A DNA stretch of 64,000 nt from the NCBI RefSeq assembly GCF_001988955.1, contig NZ_CP014263.1:3566001-3630000 (forward strand). The letters run 5' to 3'. A program made the position numbers and the translations under genes. The notes beneath the pieces are model-generated. The model saw nothing but the letters and a program-made list of their open reading frames with translations. It was not told the origin of the DNA and ran no database searches. This document shows positions 52,684 to 61,620 of this stretch, piece by piece; the stretch's first letter is position 1; every line of letters begins with the position of its first letter. This DNA comes from Spirosoma montaniterrae (GTDB lineage: Bacteria > Bacteroidota > Bacteroidia > Cytophagales > Spirosomataceae).

Positions 52684-53508
52684 ATGAAACATATCTACGC
52701 ATTCCTACTCATCGCATTGTATGCTTCCGCCCACGCACAAGACCCCAACTGGAAACGGGTGCGCGTGCTGGTCTACACCAAAAACGGTAAAGGCTACGTG
52801 CATGATAATATTCCGTTTGCCGTACAGGCCGTTCTCAAACTGGGCCGCGAGCACGGTTTCAGCGTCGATACGTCGTCGCGGGCAGAGGTGTTCAGCGAGA
52901 GCAATCTGAAAAAATACAATACGCTGATCTTTACCAGCACCAACAACGACGTATTCGATAGTGATGCACAACGGCTGGCCTTTCGGCGGTACATCGAAGC
53001 AGGCGGTGGCTTTGTAGGCGTTCACTCGGTAACGGGCACCGAGCGCAACTGGGTCTGGTTCAAGCGGATGCTGGGCGGTACGTTTCTGTGGCACGCCAAA
53101 TTTCAGCCGTTTAACGTACGTGTCATCGACAGCAACCACTCCTCCATGAAGGGCATACCGGCGGTCTGGACGCGCAACGATGAGTGTTATTTCGCCAAAG
53201 AACTGTCGCCGGGACCAACGGCGGTACTGGCCCACGACATCACCTCGCTCGACCGGAGCGACCCGCGTGAGGAGCAGAAAATCAAAGACGCTGCCGGACA
53301 TTACAACACCCTTTACCCGGCAGCCTGGTATTACGACTTCGACGGGGGCCATACGTGGTGTACGGCTCTGGGCCATTCCAAGGAAGATTACAGCGAACCG
53401 ACCTTCGTGAACCACCTTTTTCAGGGCATCCGCTACGTGGTAACACGAGTCAAACAGATTGATTTTTCGAGAGCTTACGCTACGAATCGCGACGAGCCGA
53501 TTCGATGA
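52684..53508 (+). CDS. ThuA-domain protein, exported
   Basis: 274 residues from the ATG at 52684 (signal peptide MKHIYAFLLIALYASAHAQ). The ThuA fold (glutamine-amidotransferase-like) shows VLVYTKNGKGYVHDNIPFAV, FTSTNNDVFDSDAQRLAFRR, GGGFVGVHSVTGTERNW and the final GHTWCTALGHSKEDY. ThuA-like proteins accompany Gfo/Idh/MocA enzymes in keto-sugar pathways; the reaction here is not certain. It precedes susC by 45 bases in the same direction. Confidence 0.85.
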   Translation: MKHIYAFLLIALYASAHAQDPNWKRVRVLVYTKNGKGYVHDNIPFAVQAVLKLGREHGFSVDTSSRAEVFSESNLKKYNTLIFTSTNNDVFDSDAQRLAFRRYIEAGGGFVGVHSVTGTERNWVWFKRMLGGTFLWHAKFQPFNVRVIDSNHSSMKGIPAVWTRNDECYFAKELSPGPTAVLAHDITSLDRSDPREEQKIKDAAGHYNTLYPAAWYYDFDGGHTWCTALGHSKEDYSEPTFVNHLFQGIRYVVTRVKQIDFSRAYATNRDEPIR

Positions 53509-53553
53509 AACAAGTTTTTACCCCTTTCTTACCAACCATAATTCCTAAACACT

Positions 53554-56500
53554 ATGAATGCTTATTACCAGAAAATCAGGCTCCGGGGCCGTCCGTTGCA
53601 GCTACTGAGCCTGCTGCTGTTTCTTCTGCTGCCGGGGCTGCTGTTCGCTCAGGAACGCACCATTACCGGGCAGGTTCTCTCTACCGACGACAACACGCCC
53701 CAGCCGGGTATCAACGTGGCGGTGAAAGGCACCACACGCGGCACCACTACCGATGCGTCGGGAAATTACCGTATTGCCGTTCCAGACGGTAATGTTACGC
53801 TGGTATTCTCCTCGGTGGGATTTACTACGCAGGAAGTGGCCGTGGGCAATCAATCGAGTGTCAACTTAAGCTTAGTTAGCGACAACCGCGCCCTGAGCGA
53901 AGTGGTCGTTGTGGGTTACGGTACGCAGAAAAAGAGTCAGACTACGGGAGCCATTTCATCGGTAGGAGCCAAAGAAATTGCCGAACTGCCCCTCACCAAT
54001 GCCCGGCAGGCATTGCAGGGCCGGGCGGCTGGCGTCGACGTAATTCAGACGGGGAGCCGTCCGGGTGGGGGCGTTACGGTGCGGGTTCGCGCCCGACGCT
54101 CGATCAACGCCAGCAACGACCCACTTTTTGTGCTTGACGGAATCCCGCTGGCCGGTAATATCGACGACCTCAACCCCAACGATATTGCCGGAATGGAAAT
54201 TCTGAAAGATGCTTCAGCAACGGCTATTTATGGTTCTCGCGGTGCCAACGGCGTTATTATCGTGACCACCAAACGCGGCAAAACCGGCAAATCGCAGGTC
54301 AACGTCGACAGCTACTACGGCGTATCGTCTGAATTAGGCCGGATCGATGTGATGGACGGCCCGCAGTTTGCCGAATACAAACGCGAGTCGCGCCGGGCAG
54401 TGGGTATCTACAAAGATGCGAACGGTAATAATGTGCCATCGGGTGTGGCCGATCCGTTTGCCGACTCGAAGCTGTTTGAACCCATTGAATTAGACGGTAT
54501 CGCCAAGGGCCGTACTACCGATTATCAGTCATTTCTGTTGCAGCAGGGCACCATCCAGAGCCACAACGTATCGGTGCTGGGCGGTAGCGAGAAAACGCAG
54601 TTTGCCGTATCGGGCGGTTATTTCCGGGAGGTGGGTATCGTTAAAAATCAGGACTTTACCCGCTACAACTTCCGCCTTGCCATCGACCACCAGTTAAACA
54701 ATCGTATCCGCATCGGCATGACAACGCTGGGCGCGTACAGCCTACAAAATGGTAACGATTTCAATCCCTACGGCGGTGCCTTGCAGGAGAACCCGCTGGG
54801 CCGACCCTTCGACGACAACGGCAATCTGATCTTTCTGCCTACGTCCGACGGCCTGCGTACCAACCCCATTGCCGAGGTCATTCCGGGCGCACAGGTTGAC
54901 CTGACCAAGCGGATGCGGATGTTTACGAGCCTCTACGGCGAGTGGACCATTCTCGATGGCTTGAAATACCGCGTTAACTTCGGCCCGGATTTTACCAATC
55001 GGCGCGTAGGGCGGTTTACGGGCAGCCAGACCAACGCCCGGCGCGGGGGCGATCCAACTGGTTTTACTACCTACGAATACCAGTTCAATTATACGCTCGA
55101 AAACATCCTGACGTATCAGAAAACAATTGGTAATCACAATTTTAACCTTACGGCCCTGCACTCGCTTCAGCGCGACGATTTCGAGACGGGTACGATGAAC
55201 GTAACGGGTATTCCGGCTGAAACACAGCAATACTTCAACCTCGGTCAGGCAACGATCATCAACAGCATCGGCACGAATCTGGAGCAGTGGACCCTCAACT
55301 CGTACATGGGCAGATTAAACTACGACTACAACGACAAATACCTGCTTACGCTGACGGCCCGTGCCGACGGTAGCAGCCGATTCGGGGTAAACAACAAATA
55401 CGGCTTTTTCCCCTCGGCGGCTGTGGGCTGGAATATCAGCAACGAACCATTCCTGAAAGGGTCATCATGGATCGACATGCTCAAATTCCGTGTCAGCTAC
55501 GGGTCAACGGGTAACACGGCTATCAACCCATATCAGACGCAAACGCTGCTGACCCGCACCACCTACGCTTTTGGCACCCTGCCCGGCTACGGCTACCGGC
55601 CAAACACCATCGGCAACCCCGACCTGAAATGGGAAACCACCACCACAGGCAACGTTGGGCTTGATTTCAGCCTGTACCGGGGCCGTATCTCGGGTTCGCT
55701 CGAAGTGTACCGCGCCAACACCCGCGACCTGCTTCTGGCCGACCAATTGCCGTTTACCAGTGGCTACGGCAGTGTACTGCGGAACGTGGGCCGCACCCGC
55801 ACCGAAGGCGTTGAGGTTACGGTATCGACCGTTAACGTGAATACGCCGTCGGGCTTCAAATGGAGCACTGATTTGCAGTGGGCGCGCAACCGCGAAGCCA
55901 TTGTCGAGCTCTTTAATGGTAAGGTCGATGACATCGGCAACTCGCGCTTCATCGGTCAACCCATTACGGCCTATTTCGACTACAAGAAAATTGGTATCTG
56001 GCAGGCGAGTGAAGAAGCCGAAGCCGCCAAGTTTGGCCGCAGAGTGGGCGAAATAAAGATTCAGGACAACAACGGGCGTAGCCCCGACGGGCAGTTGACG
56101 GGCCAGCCCGATGGCCGTATCAACGCCGACGACCGCGTAATCATTGGTTCGCAGGTGCCGGAATTTACCGCCGGGATGACCAACCGGTTCAGCTACAAAG
56201 GCTTCGATCTGTCGTTCTTCCTGTTTGCGCGGGTAGGCAGCACCATCCGCAGCGGGTTCCATACGGCGTTTAGTTCGCTGGCAGGCCGCTACAATAACTT
56301 AGACGTAGATTACTGGACTCCCAACAACCCAACCAACGAGTTTCCTCGTCCCAACCAGAGTCAGGAGGCACCGGTATTTCAATCGACCCTGCAATATTTC
56401 AGCGGCACATTCCTGAAAGTGCGGAACATCAATATCGGATACAACCTGCCCGCTACTTTGACAAATCGGCTGCGCATGAGCGGTCTGCGCGTGTTTGCAT

Positions 56501-56637
56501 CGGCACAGAACCCGTTCAACTTCTCGGAGTACCGCTCAAAATACAAGGGTATCGACAACGAATCGTTCGATATTGTCAACCAGAACCAGTCACCTGCTGT
56601 AAAGCAGTTCACCGTTGGCCTCAATGCCAAATTCTAA
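53554..56637 (+). CDS. SusC/RagA-family TonB-linked outer membrane transporter
   Basis: 1027 residues. Signal peptide ending near residue 33 (LLLFLLLPGLLFAQ), a carboxypeptidase-like regulatory domain at about 35-115 (TITGQVLSTDDNTPQPGINV), the TonB-box-like VVVVGYGTQKKS, and the SusC plug signature LFVLDGIPLAGNIDDLN followed by EILKDASATAIYGSRGANGV. The barrel continues to the C-terminus (FTVGLNAKF). With SusD it imports an oligosaccharide across the outer membrane; the gene is followed by susD after 57 bases. The substrate is probably a uronic-acid-containing glycan, judging from the neighbouring genes. Confidence 0.95.
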   Translation: MNAYYQKIRLRGRPLQLLSLLLFLLLPGLLFAQERTITGQVLSTDDNTPQPGINVAVKGTTRGTTTDASGNYRIAVPDGNVTLVFSSVGFTTQEVAVGNQSSVNLSLVSDNRALSEVVVVGYGTQKKSQTTGAISSVGAKEIAELPLTNARQALQGRAAGVDVIQTGSRPGGGVTVRVRARRSINASNDPLFVLDGIPLAGNIDDLNPNDIAGMEILKDASATAIYGSRGANGVIIVTTKRGKTGKSQVNVDSYYGVSSELGRIDVMDGPQFAEYKRESRRAVGIYKDANGNNVPSGVADPFADSKLFEPIELDGIAKGRTTDYQSFLLQQGTIQSHNVSVLGGSEKTQFAVSGGYFREVGIVKNQDFTRYNFRLAIDHQLNNRIRIGMTTLGAYSLQNGNDFNPYGGALQENPLGRPFDDNGNLIFLPTSDGLRTNPIAEVIPGAQVDLTKRMRMFTSLYGEWTILDGLKYRVNFGPDFTNRRVGRFTGSQTNARRGGDPTGFTTYEYQFNYTLENILTYQKTIGNHNFNLTALHSLQRDDFETGTMNVTGIPAETQQYFNLGQATIINSIGTNLEQWTLNSYMGRLNYDYNDKYLLTLTARADGSSRFGVNNKYGFFPSAAVGWNISNEPFLKGSSWIDMLKFRVSYGSTGNTAINPYQTQTLLTRTTYAFGTLPGYGYRPNTIGNPDLKWETTTTGNVGLDFSLYRGRISGSLEVYRANTRDLLLADQLPFTSGYGSVLRNVGRTRTEGVEVTVSTVNVNTPSGFKWSTDLQWARNREAIVELFNGKVDDIGNSRFIGQPITAYFDYKKIGIWQASEEAEAAKFGRRVGEIKIQDNNGRSPDGQLTGQPDGRINADDRVIIGSQVPEFTAGMTNRFSYKGFDLSFFLFARVGSTIRSGFHTAFSSLAGRYNNLDVDYWTPNNPTNEFPRPNQSQEAPVFQSTLQYFSGTFLKVRNINIGYNLPATLTNRLRMSGLRVFASAQNPFNFSEYRSKYKGIDNESFDIVNQNQSPAVKQFTVGLNAKF

Positions 56638-56694
56638 CCACGATTTTTCGGATTAACCTGATTTCGTTGCTTATTCATTTCACTGATCATTCCG

Positions 56695-58404
56695 ATGAAA
56701 ACCATATATTCAATAAAATACATGCTGGTGGCTGCTCTGTTGTTGGGGAGTCAGTCGTGCAAAGACGTACTCGAAGAAGTACCCGTCTCGCAGGTAGGGG
56801 CGCAGTACATCAACACCCCGGCAGGCTTTGAAGCCGCTGGCCGGGCTGCTTACTCTACCCTGCGCGATTTCTACGGACGCGAGATTGGCATGAACCTCAC
56901 CGTGTTTGGCACCGATACGTACACCATGGGGGCCGATGGCAGCTACAAATTCATGAACCAGTATTTGTCGCAGTTCGATGGGCGGGTCGATCTTATGCGC
57001 GACCTCTGGAACAACTTCTACGTGGGTATCAACACGATGAATATCGTGATCGATAACTCGACCTCGGTAACGGGTCTGGACCCCAATCTGGTGAAACGAC
57101 GTGTGGCCGAAATGAAGTTTCTGCGGGCGCATCACTATTTTGTGTTAACCCAGACCTTTGGTGGCGTGGCCCTCGTAACAAAAGGCAACCTGCTGCCCAC
57201 CAAGGAGTTTAAGCGGGCCACGGTGAAAGAGGTATACGCCCAGATTGTCGGTGATCTGGAAGCGGCCATTCCTGACCTCGGCACCCCTACGTCTGATTAT
57301 GGCCGGGCTACCAAAGGAGCCGCCGAACACCTGCTGGCGCGGGTTTACCTGACCAAAGCTACTTCCGATGCCGCTGCCGCCGACGATTACGCCAAAGCCG
57401 CTACGCTGGCTACCAACGTCATCAAAAACTACAGCTACGCCCTCCTGCCCGACTTTGCCAGCGTGTTTGCACAGGGCGGGGGCGAAATCAACAGCGAAGT
57501 GATTTTTGCGACGCAATACACCTCCGACGCGCTGACCAATATTGGAGCCGCTGGCGGAAGCCCAATTCAGGGCAACGGCAATCCGAATCAGGTACAAGGC
57601 AACCAGACCCACCTCTATTTCGGGATGGAATATGACACGCAGGCGGGTATGCAGCGCGACGTACTCAATGGCCGCCCATTCAAACGGTATATGCCTACGA
57701 AGTACATGCTCGAAACGGTGTTTGCTATAAATAACCGGGTCAACGATTCGCGCTACAAGAAGACGTTTAAGGATACCTGGCTCAGCAACCGCCCCGGCAC
57801 CTACACCAATATGTTCGACGACTCGAAAACGCGCCTGACCTTTGCCAGTGGCGACACCACCATTTTTATTCCCGGATTCGAGATGTCGAAGGCCGAGCGC
57901 GCCAGACGACCGTATCAGGTGCTGGTGCCGAGCAACTACCGGCCCAACCTCTTTCCGACGCTCCAGAAGTTTCTGGACCCTCTCCGCCCCGACCGGACCT
58001 ACGAGGCCGGTAGCCGCGACTTTATCATGTTCCGGCTGGCCGAAACATACCTGATTCTGGGCGAAGCGCAGTTCCGGCTCGGCAAACTAACCGAAGCCGC
58101 CGATGCCATCAACATGGTACGTCGGCGGGCGGCATGGCCGGGCCGGGCCGCACAGATGGAAGTGACGCCCGCCCAGATCAACATCGACTTTATTCTGGAC
58201 GAGCGCGACCGCGAACTGGCAGGCGAGATGTTCCGCTGGTTCGACCTGAAGCGGACGGGCAAGCTCATCGAACGGGTAAAAGCGCACAACCCTGACGGTG
58301 GCCCGAACATCAAGGATTTCCATGTACTACGCCCCATTCCGCAGGATCAGATCGACCGTACTACCAACGGTGCTACTGCCTTCCCGCAAAATCCGGGCTA
58401 TTAA
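56695..58404 (+). CDS. SusD/RagB-family nutrient-binding lipoprotein
   Basis: 569 residues. A lipoprotein signal with the lipid-bearing C22 (ALLLGSQSCKDV), then a SusD-like tetratricopeptide-rich fold with the pattern LRAHHYFVLTQTFGGVALVT and the C-terminal LAETYLILGEAQFRLGKLTEAA and PIPQDQIDRT. It sits on the outer membrane over the SusC barrel. The start fits the lipobox. One operon with SusC. Confidence 0.93.
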   Translation: MKTIYSIKYMLVAALLLGSQSCKDVLEEVPVSQVGAQYINTPAGFEAAGRAAYSTLRDFYGREIGMNLTVFGTDTYTMGADGSYKFMNQYLSQFDGRVDLMRDLWNNFYVGINTMNIVIDNSTSVTGLDPNLVKRRVAEMKFLRAHHYFVLTQTFGGVALVTKGNLLPTKEFKRATVKEVYAQIVGDLEAAIPDLGTPTSDYGRATKGAAEHLLARVYLTKATSDAAAADDYAKAATLATNVIKNYSYALLPDFASVFAQGGGEINSEVIFATQYTSDALTNIGAAGGSPIQGNGNPNQVQGNQTHLYFGMEYDTQAGMQRDVLNGRPFKRYMPTKYMLETVFAINNRVNDSRYKKTFKDTWLSNRPGTYTNMFDDSKTRLTFASGDTTIFIPGFEMSKAERARRPYQVLVPSNYRPNLFPTLQKFLDPLRPDRTYEAGSRDFIMFRLAETYLILGEAQFRLGKLTEAADAINMVRRRAAWPGRAAQMEVTPAQINIDFILDERDRELAGEMFRWFDLKRTGKLIERVKAHNPDGGPNIKDFHVLRPIPQDQIDRTTNGATAFPQNPGY

Positions 58405-58429
58405 GCACGAATAAGGTTCCTTCTCGACC

Positions 58430-59452
58430 ATGACCAAGCCCGTTACGCTTAAAGAACTGTCGCAGGAGTTGGGGGTGTCGGTGGCGACGGTGTCAAAAGC
58501 CCTCAACCACGACCCCACCATCGGGCATTACACGCGCGAACGGGTGTTGAAACTGGCGCAGGACAGAAACTACATCCCAAACGAAAATGCCCGCAACTTT
58601 CAGCAGCAGAAGAGTTTAACGATTGGTTTGCTGATTCCGAACGTGCTCGATCAGTTTTTTGTGCAGGCCATCAACGGTGTCGATGCCGTGGCTGTGGATA
58701 CGCACTACAGTTTGGTGGTAGCGCAAACCCGCGACGACCCCAACCGGGCGGCTGCGGTGCTGAACATGATGCTGCGCGACCGGGTCGATGGGCTGATTGC
58801 AACAATTACGCCCAACACCACCGACCTCGCGCCCTACCAACGGCTCGAAGCGGCTGGGATTCCGGTTGTGTACATGGCCCGCAGTCCCAACGATCCGGCC
58901 TGCCACCGGGTAGTGTGTCAGAACGTGCAGGGTGCTACACAGGCCACGCGCTTTCTGCTCGAACGCGGCCACCGGCGGCTGGCGCATTTGAAAGGTCCCG
59001 ACGCTATCTCGGCCAGCCATCAGCGACAAACGGGGTTTGCCAATGCCATAGCCGACTGGCCCGAACGGCCCAGATCTGTGCAGGTTGAAACGGTCGATTT
59101 ATTGGCCGAGTCGGTTTATAAGGCCATGCAGCGGCTTATGGAACGACCCGACTACCCAACGGGCATTTTGACCTTTAAAACGTATATCACCCTCGATGCC
59201 ATTGATTTTCTGCGCCAACATTATCCTGAACGGCTGGCCCGGATCGACTTTGTGGGTTTCGGCAACCTGCCGCTCATCCGCTACCTCGACCCCAAGCCAG
59301 CCGCATCGGTGGAAGAAAACGCCCACCTGATGGGTCAGGAAACCATGCGGCTGCTGTTGCGGCTAATGCAAAACGCCGAAACGGGCGTCGTGACCAACCC
59401 GCAGCACATAGAAGTACCCTGTAAGCTGATACCCCACGAACCCCAATCCTAA
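58430..59452 (+). CDS. LacI-family transcriptional regulator (first of paralogous pair)
   Basis: 340 residues. The HTH (VTLKELSQELGVSVATVSKAL) occupies about 4-24, the hinge about 50-60, and the periplasmic-binding-protein-like sensor domain the rest (TIGLLIPNVLDQFF). It shares long blocks with the convergent protein encoded at 59449-60456, such as the TLDAI-F-HYPER motif and VGFG-LPL-Y. The TAA stop interlocks with the neighbour's TAG over CTAA at 59449-59452. Lies 25 bases after susD and probably controls it; the ligand is unknown. Confidence 0.92.
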   Translation: MTKPVTLKELSQELGVSVATVSKALNHDPTIGHYTRERVLKLAQDRNYIPNENARNFQQQKSLTIGLLIPNVLDQFFVQAINGVDAVAVDTHYSLVVAQTRDDPNRAAAVLNMMLRDRVDGLIATITPNTTDLAPYQRLEAAGIPVVYMARSPNDPACHRVVCQNVQGATQATRFLLERGHRRLAHLKGPDAISASHQRQTGFANAIADWPERPRSVQVETVDLLAESVYKAMQRLMERPDYPTGILTFKTYITLDAIDFLRQHYPERLARIDFVGFGNLPLIRYLDPKPAASVEENAHLMGQETMRLLLRLMQNAETGVVTNPQHIEVPCKLIPHEPQS

Positions 59453-60456
59453 TACACTGTCAGCAGGCAGGGCACCCTCACGTTTCGGTCGGTGAGGTCA
59501 AGGTCGGTATTGTGGGTGAGTTGATGGAGCAGCAGCCGGAACGCTTCGGCCCCCACCGTAAACGGGTCGGCTTCAACGGAAGCTAACGGGCGGTAATTAA
59601 TGTATTTAAGCAATGGCAGCGTACCGAAACCAACGAACGAAATGGTGTTTACGCGCTCCGGGTAATGGGTTTTCAAAAACTCGATGGCGTCTAAGGTTAC
59701 GTAACTTTTGAATGTCAGCATCGCCGTGGGCGGGTCGGGTAGCCGCATCAACGCCTGCATACAGTCGAAAGTCGACTCGGTGGTCAGGTCGGAGGTTTGT
59801 ACTAAATAGGGGTCATACGGAATCTGATGATCGTGTAGTGCCTGCTGATAGCCATCATGGCGTATCTGACTGGTTGCCAGACTATACGGCCCGCGCAGAT
59901 GCGCTACCCGCCGATGCCCCTGCGCAATCAGATAAGCAACGGCCTGCCGACTACCGGTAAATGAGTCGTTGGTCACGCTGTAGTGCGAACGGTCGCGGGC
60001 ATTCCGCATCAGAAACACAACCGGAATACCGAAGGCATTGAGCCGACGAACGAAATCAGTTTTGTAGGTATGCGACGTGCTGGCAATGATAATACCATCG
60101 ACCCGGTTGCGGAGCATTGTTTCGATGAGTTGCTGCTCTTTGTTGAGGTCTTCGTGGGTTTGCGTGATGAGTACGTTGTAGCGGTGCTGCACGGCTGATT
60201 CTTCGATACCGGGCAACGCCAGTGCATAAAACTGATCGAACAGGTCGGGAATGATGACACCGATGGTAAACGTTCGGCTCTGTTTAAGTCGGCGGGCGGC
60301 TTCGTTCGGTACGTAGTTCCAGGTTTGGGCCAGTTCCGTCACGCGTTGACTGGTAGCCGGGCTGATTTCGGGGTCGTTGCGCAATGCTTTAGACACTGCC
60401 GACACCGAGAGTCGCAGTTCGCGAGCCAGGTCTTTCAACGTAACGCCTTTTTTCAT
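59449..60456 (-). CDS. LacI-family transcriptional regulator (second of paralogous pair)
   Basis: 335 residues. HTH VTLKDLARELRLSVSAVSKAL near the N-terminus, then the sensor domain (TIGVIIPDLFDQFYALAL). It is clearly paralogous to the gene at 58430, with which it is convergent and overlaps by four bases. Its start is next to the 238-base divergent region facing the SDR/uxuA/uxaC genes, so it is a natural candidate regulator of the uronate pathway. Confidence 0.92.
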   Translation of the reverse strand: MKKGVTLKDLARELRLSVSAVSKALRNDPEISPATSQRVTELAQTWNYVPNEAARRLKQSRTFTIGVIIPDLFDQFYALALPGIEESAVQHRYNVLITQTHEDLNKEQQLIETMLRNRVDGIIIASTSHTYKTDFVRRLNAFGIPVVFLMRNARDRSHYSVTNDSFTGSRQAVAYLIAQGHRRVAHLRGPYSLATSQIRHDGYQQALHDHQIPYDPYLVQTSDLTTESTFDCMQALMRLPDPPTAMLTFKSYVTLDAIEFLKTHYPERVNTISFVGFGTLPLLKYINYRPLASVEADPFTVGAEAFRLLLHQLTHNTDLDLTDRNVRVPCLLTVY

Positions 60457-60540
60457 ACTGTCGGGAAATGGGCGAAGTTACGAAAACGATACAGGGATTT
60501 GGAAAGGAATGTTTTGGCCTGATGCGAACGGAAAGCTGTT

Positions 60541-60680
60541 CGACACTTAAGTACCGAACGCGTTAACAACGGACATTCGCGCAGACTATCAATTGATTGC
60601 TAATGCGGACAAACGTCCGCACTTATCCGGTTCGGGATTCAAATCCCGAACAGCAACCAGGACTTAAATTCCGAACCGCA
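60541..60680. repeat. REP-like palindromes upstream of the SDR gene
   Basis: Palindromes in order: GTTCG-ACACTTAAGTAC-CGAAC, AACGCGTT at 60557-60564 (a possible LacI-type operator), GCGGAC-AAAC-GTCCGC, and GTTCGGGATT-CA-AATCCCGAAC. Degenerate GGACTTAAATTCCGAAC follows. Words match those inside the element at 16924-17236. The remaining sequence to 60694 is the promoter region of the SDR gene and probably also holds the divergent LacI promoter. Confidence 0.7.
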
Positions 60681-60694
60681 ACCAACGAACAGAA

Positions 60695-61534
60695 ATGACG
60701 ATAGACAAACCACTAACTGAAACCGCTTCGCTGTTCGACCTGAGCCAGAAAGTTATTGTGGTCACAGGCGCAACGGGCATACTGGGCGAGTCATTTTGCC
60801 GGTCTATTGGCGAAGCCGGTGGCACGGTCGTGGCCGTAGGTCGCAACGAGGCCGTAGGCAGCAACCGTGTGGCTGAATTACGTCAGTCGGGTATCGAAGC
60901 CCTCTTTGCCCCCGCCGACGTGCTCCAGCAGGCCGACCTCGACCGCGTCTGCGAACAAACCCTCGATACCTACGGGCGCATCGACGGGCTGGTAAACGCG
61001 GCTGGCGGCAACGTCGCTGAAGCTGTAATTGGCCCCGACGCCGACCTGTTTTCGGTCAGTTTAGATGCCCTACGCCGGGCCTTCGACCTCAACCTGTACG
61101 GCACGATTTTGCCCACGCTAACCTTTGGCAGGCACTTGGTTAAACAGGGCGGCAGTGTCGTCAATATATCCTCCATGGCGGCTCAGTCGGCCATTACGCG
61201 GGTGTTGGGCTACTCGATGGCAAAAGCTGCGGTCGATAATTTTACGCGCTGGATGGCCGTGGAAAGTGCCCACCGGTACGGCGACAAACTACGCGTGAAC
61301 GCCATTGCGCCCGGCTTTTTCGTTACTAACCAGAACCGCCACCTGCTCACCAACCCCGATGGTTCGTATACGGCGCGGGGCGAAGCCGTGATTCGTAGTA
61401 CACCCTACCGCCGATTCGGCCAACCCGACGAACTGGCCGGTGCGCTCGTCTGGCTGCTATCTGATGCGTCGCGCTTCGTCAATGGCGAAGTTATCTGCGT
61501 GGATGGCGGTTTTCATGTCTTTTCAGGAGTTTAA
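60695..61534 (+). CDS. SDR-family oxidoreductase, probable fructuronate reductase
   Basis: 279 residues of a classical short-chain dehydrogenase. NAD(P) loop TGATGILGESF near 23-33; NAAGG; catalytic Ser and the YSMAK motif (SSMAAQSAITRVLGYSMAKA). Next to uxuA and uxaC this is the SDR type that converts D-fructuronate to D-mannonate in organisms lacking classical UxuB. The start has the usual short N-terminus. It lies 86 bases upstream of uxuA with a hairpin repeat in the gap. Confidence 0.82.
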   Translation: MTIDKPLTETASLFDLSQKVIVVTGATGILGESFCRSIGEAGGTVVAVGRNEAVGSNRVAELRQSGIEALFAPADVLQQADLDRVCEQTLDTYGRIDGLVNAAGGNVAEAVIGPDADLFSVSLDALRRAFDLNLYGTILPTLTFGRHLVKQGGSVVNISSMAAQSAITRVLGYSMAKAAVDNFTRWMAVESAHRYGDKLRVNAIAPGFFVTNQNRHLLTNPDGSYTARGEAVIRSTPYRRFGQPDELAGALVWLLSDASRFVNGEVICVDGGFHVFSGV

Positions 61535-61539
61535 CTTTT

Positions 61540-61613
61540 AGTGAAAAGTGAAAAATGCACAGTGAAAAGTCAATCTGAACACACGCTACATTTTTCACTT
61601 TTCACTTTTCACT
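61540..61613. repeat. AGTGAAAAGTGAAAAATG inverted repeat before uxuA
   Basis: AGTGAAAAGTGAAAAATG at 61540-61557 pairs perfectly with 61589-61606; a further CACTTTTCACT extends the right arm to 61613. The arms are simple GTGAAAA repeats. The hairpin occupies the SDR-uxuA spacer, ending just before the uxuA ATG. Confidence 0.75.
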
Positions 61614-61620
61614 AAGCACT

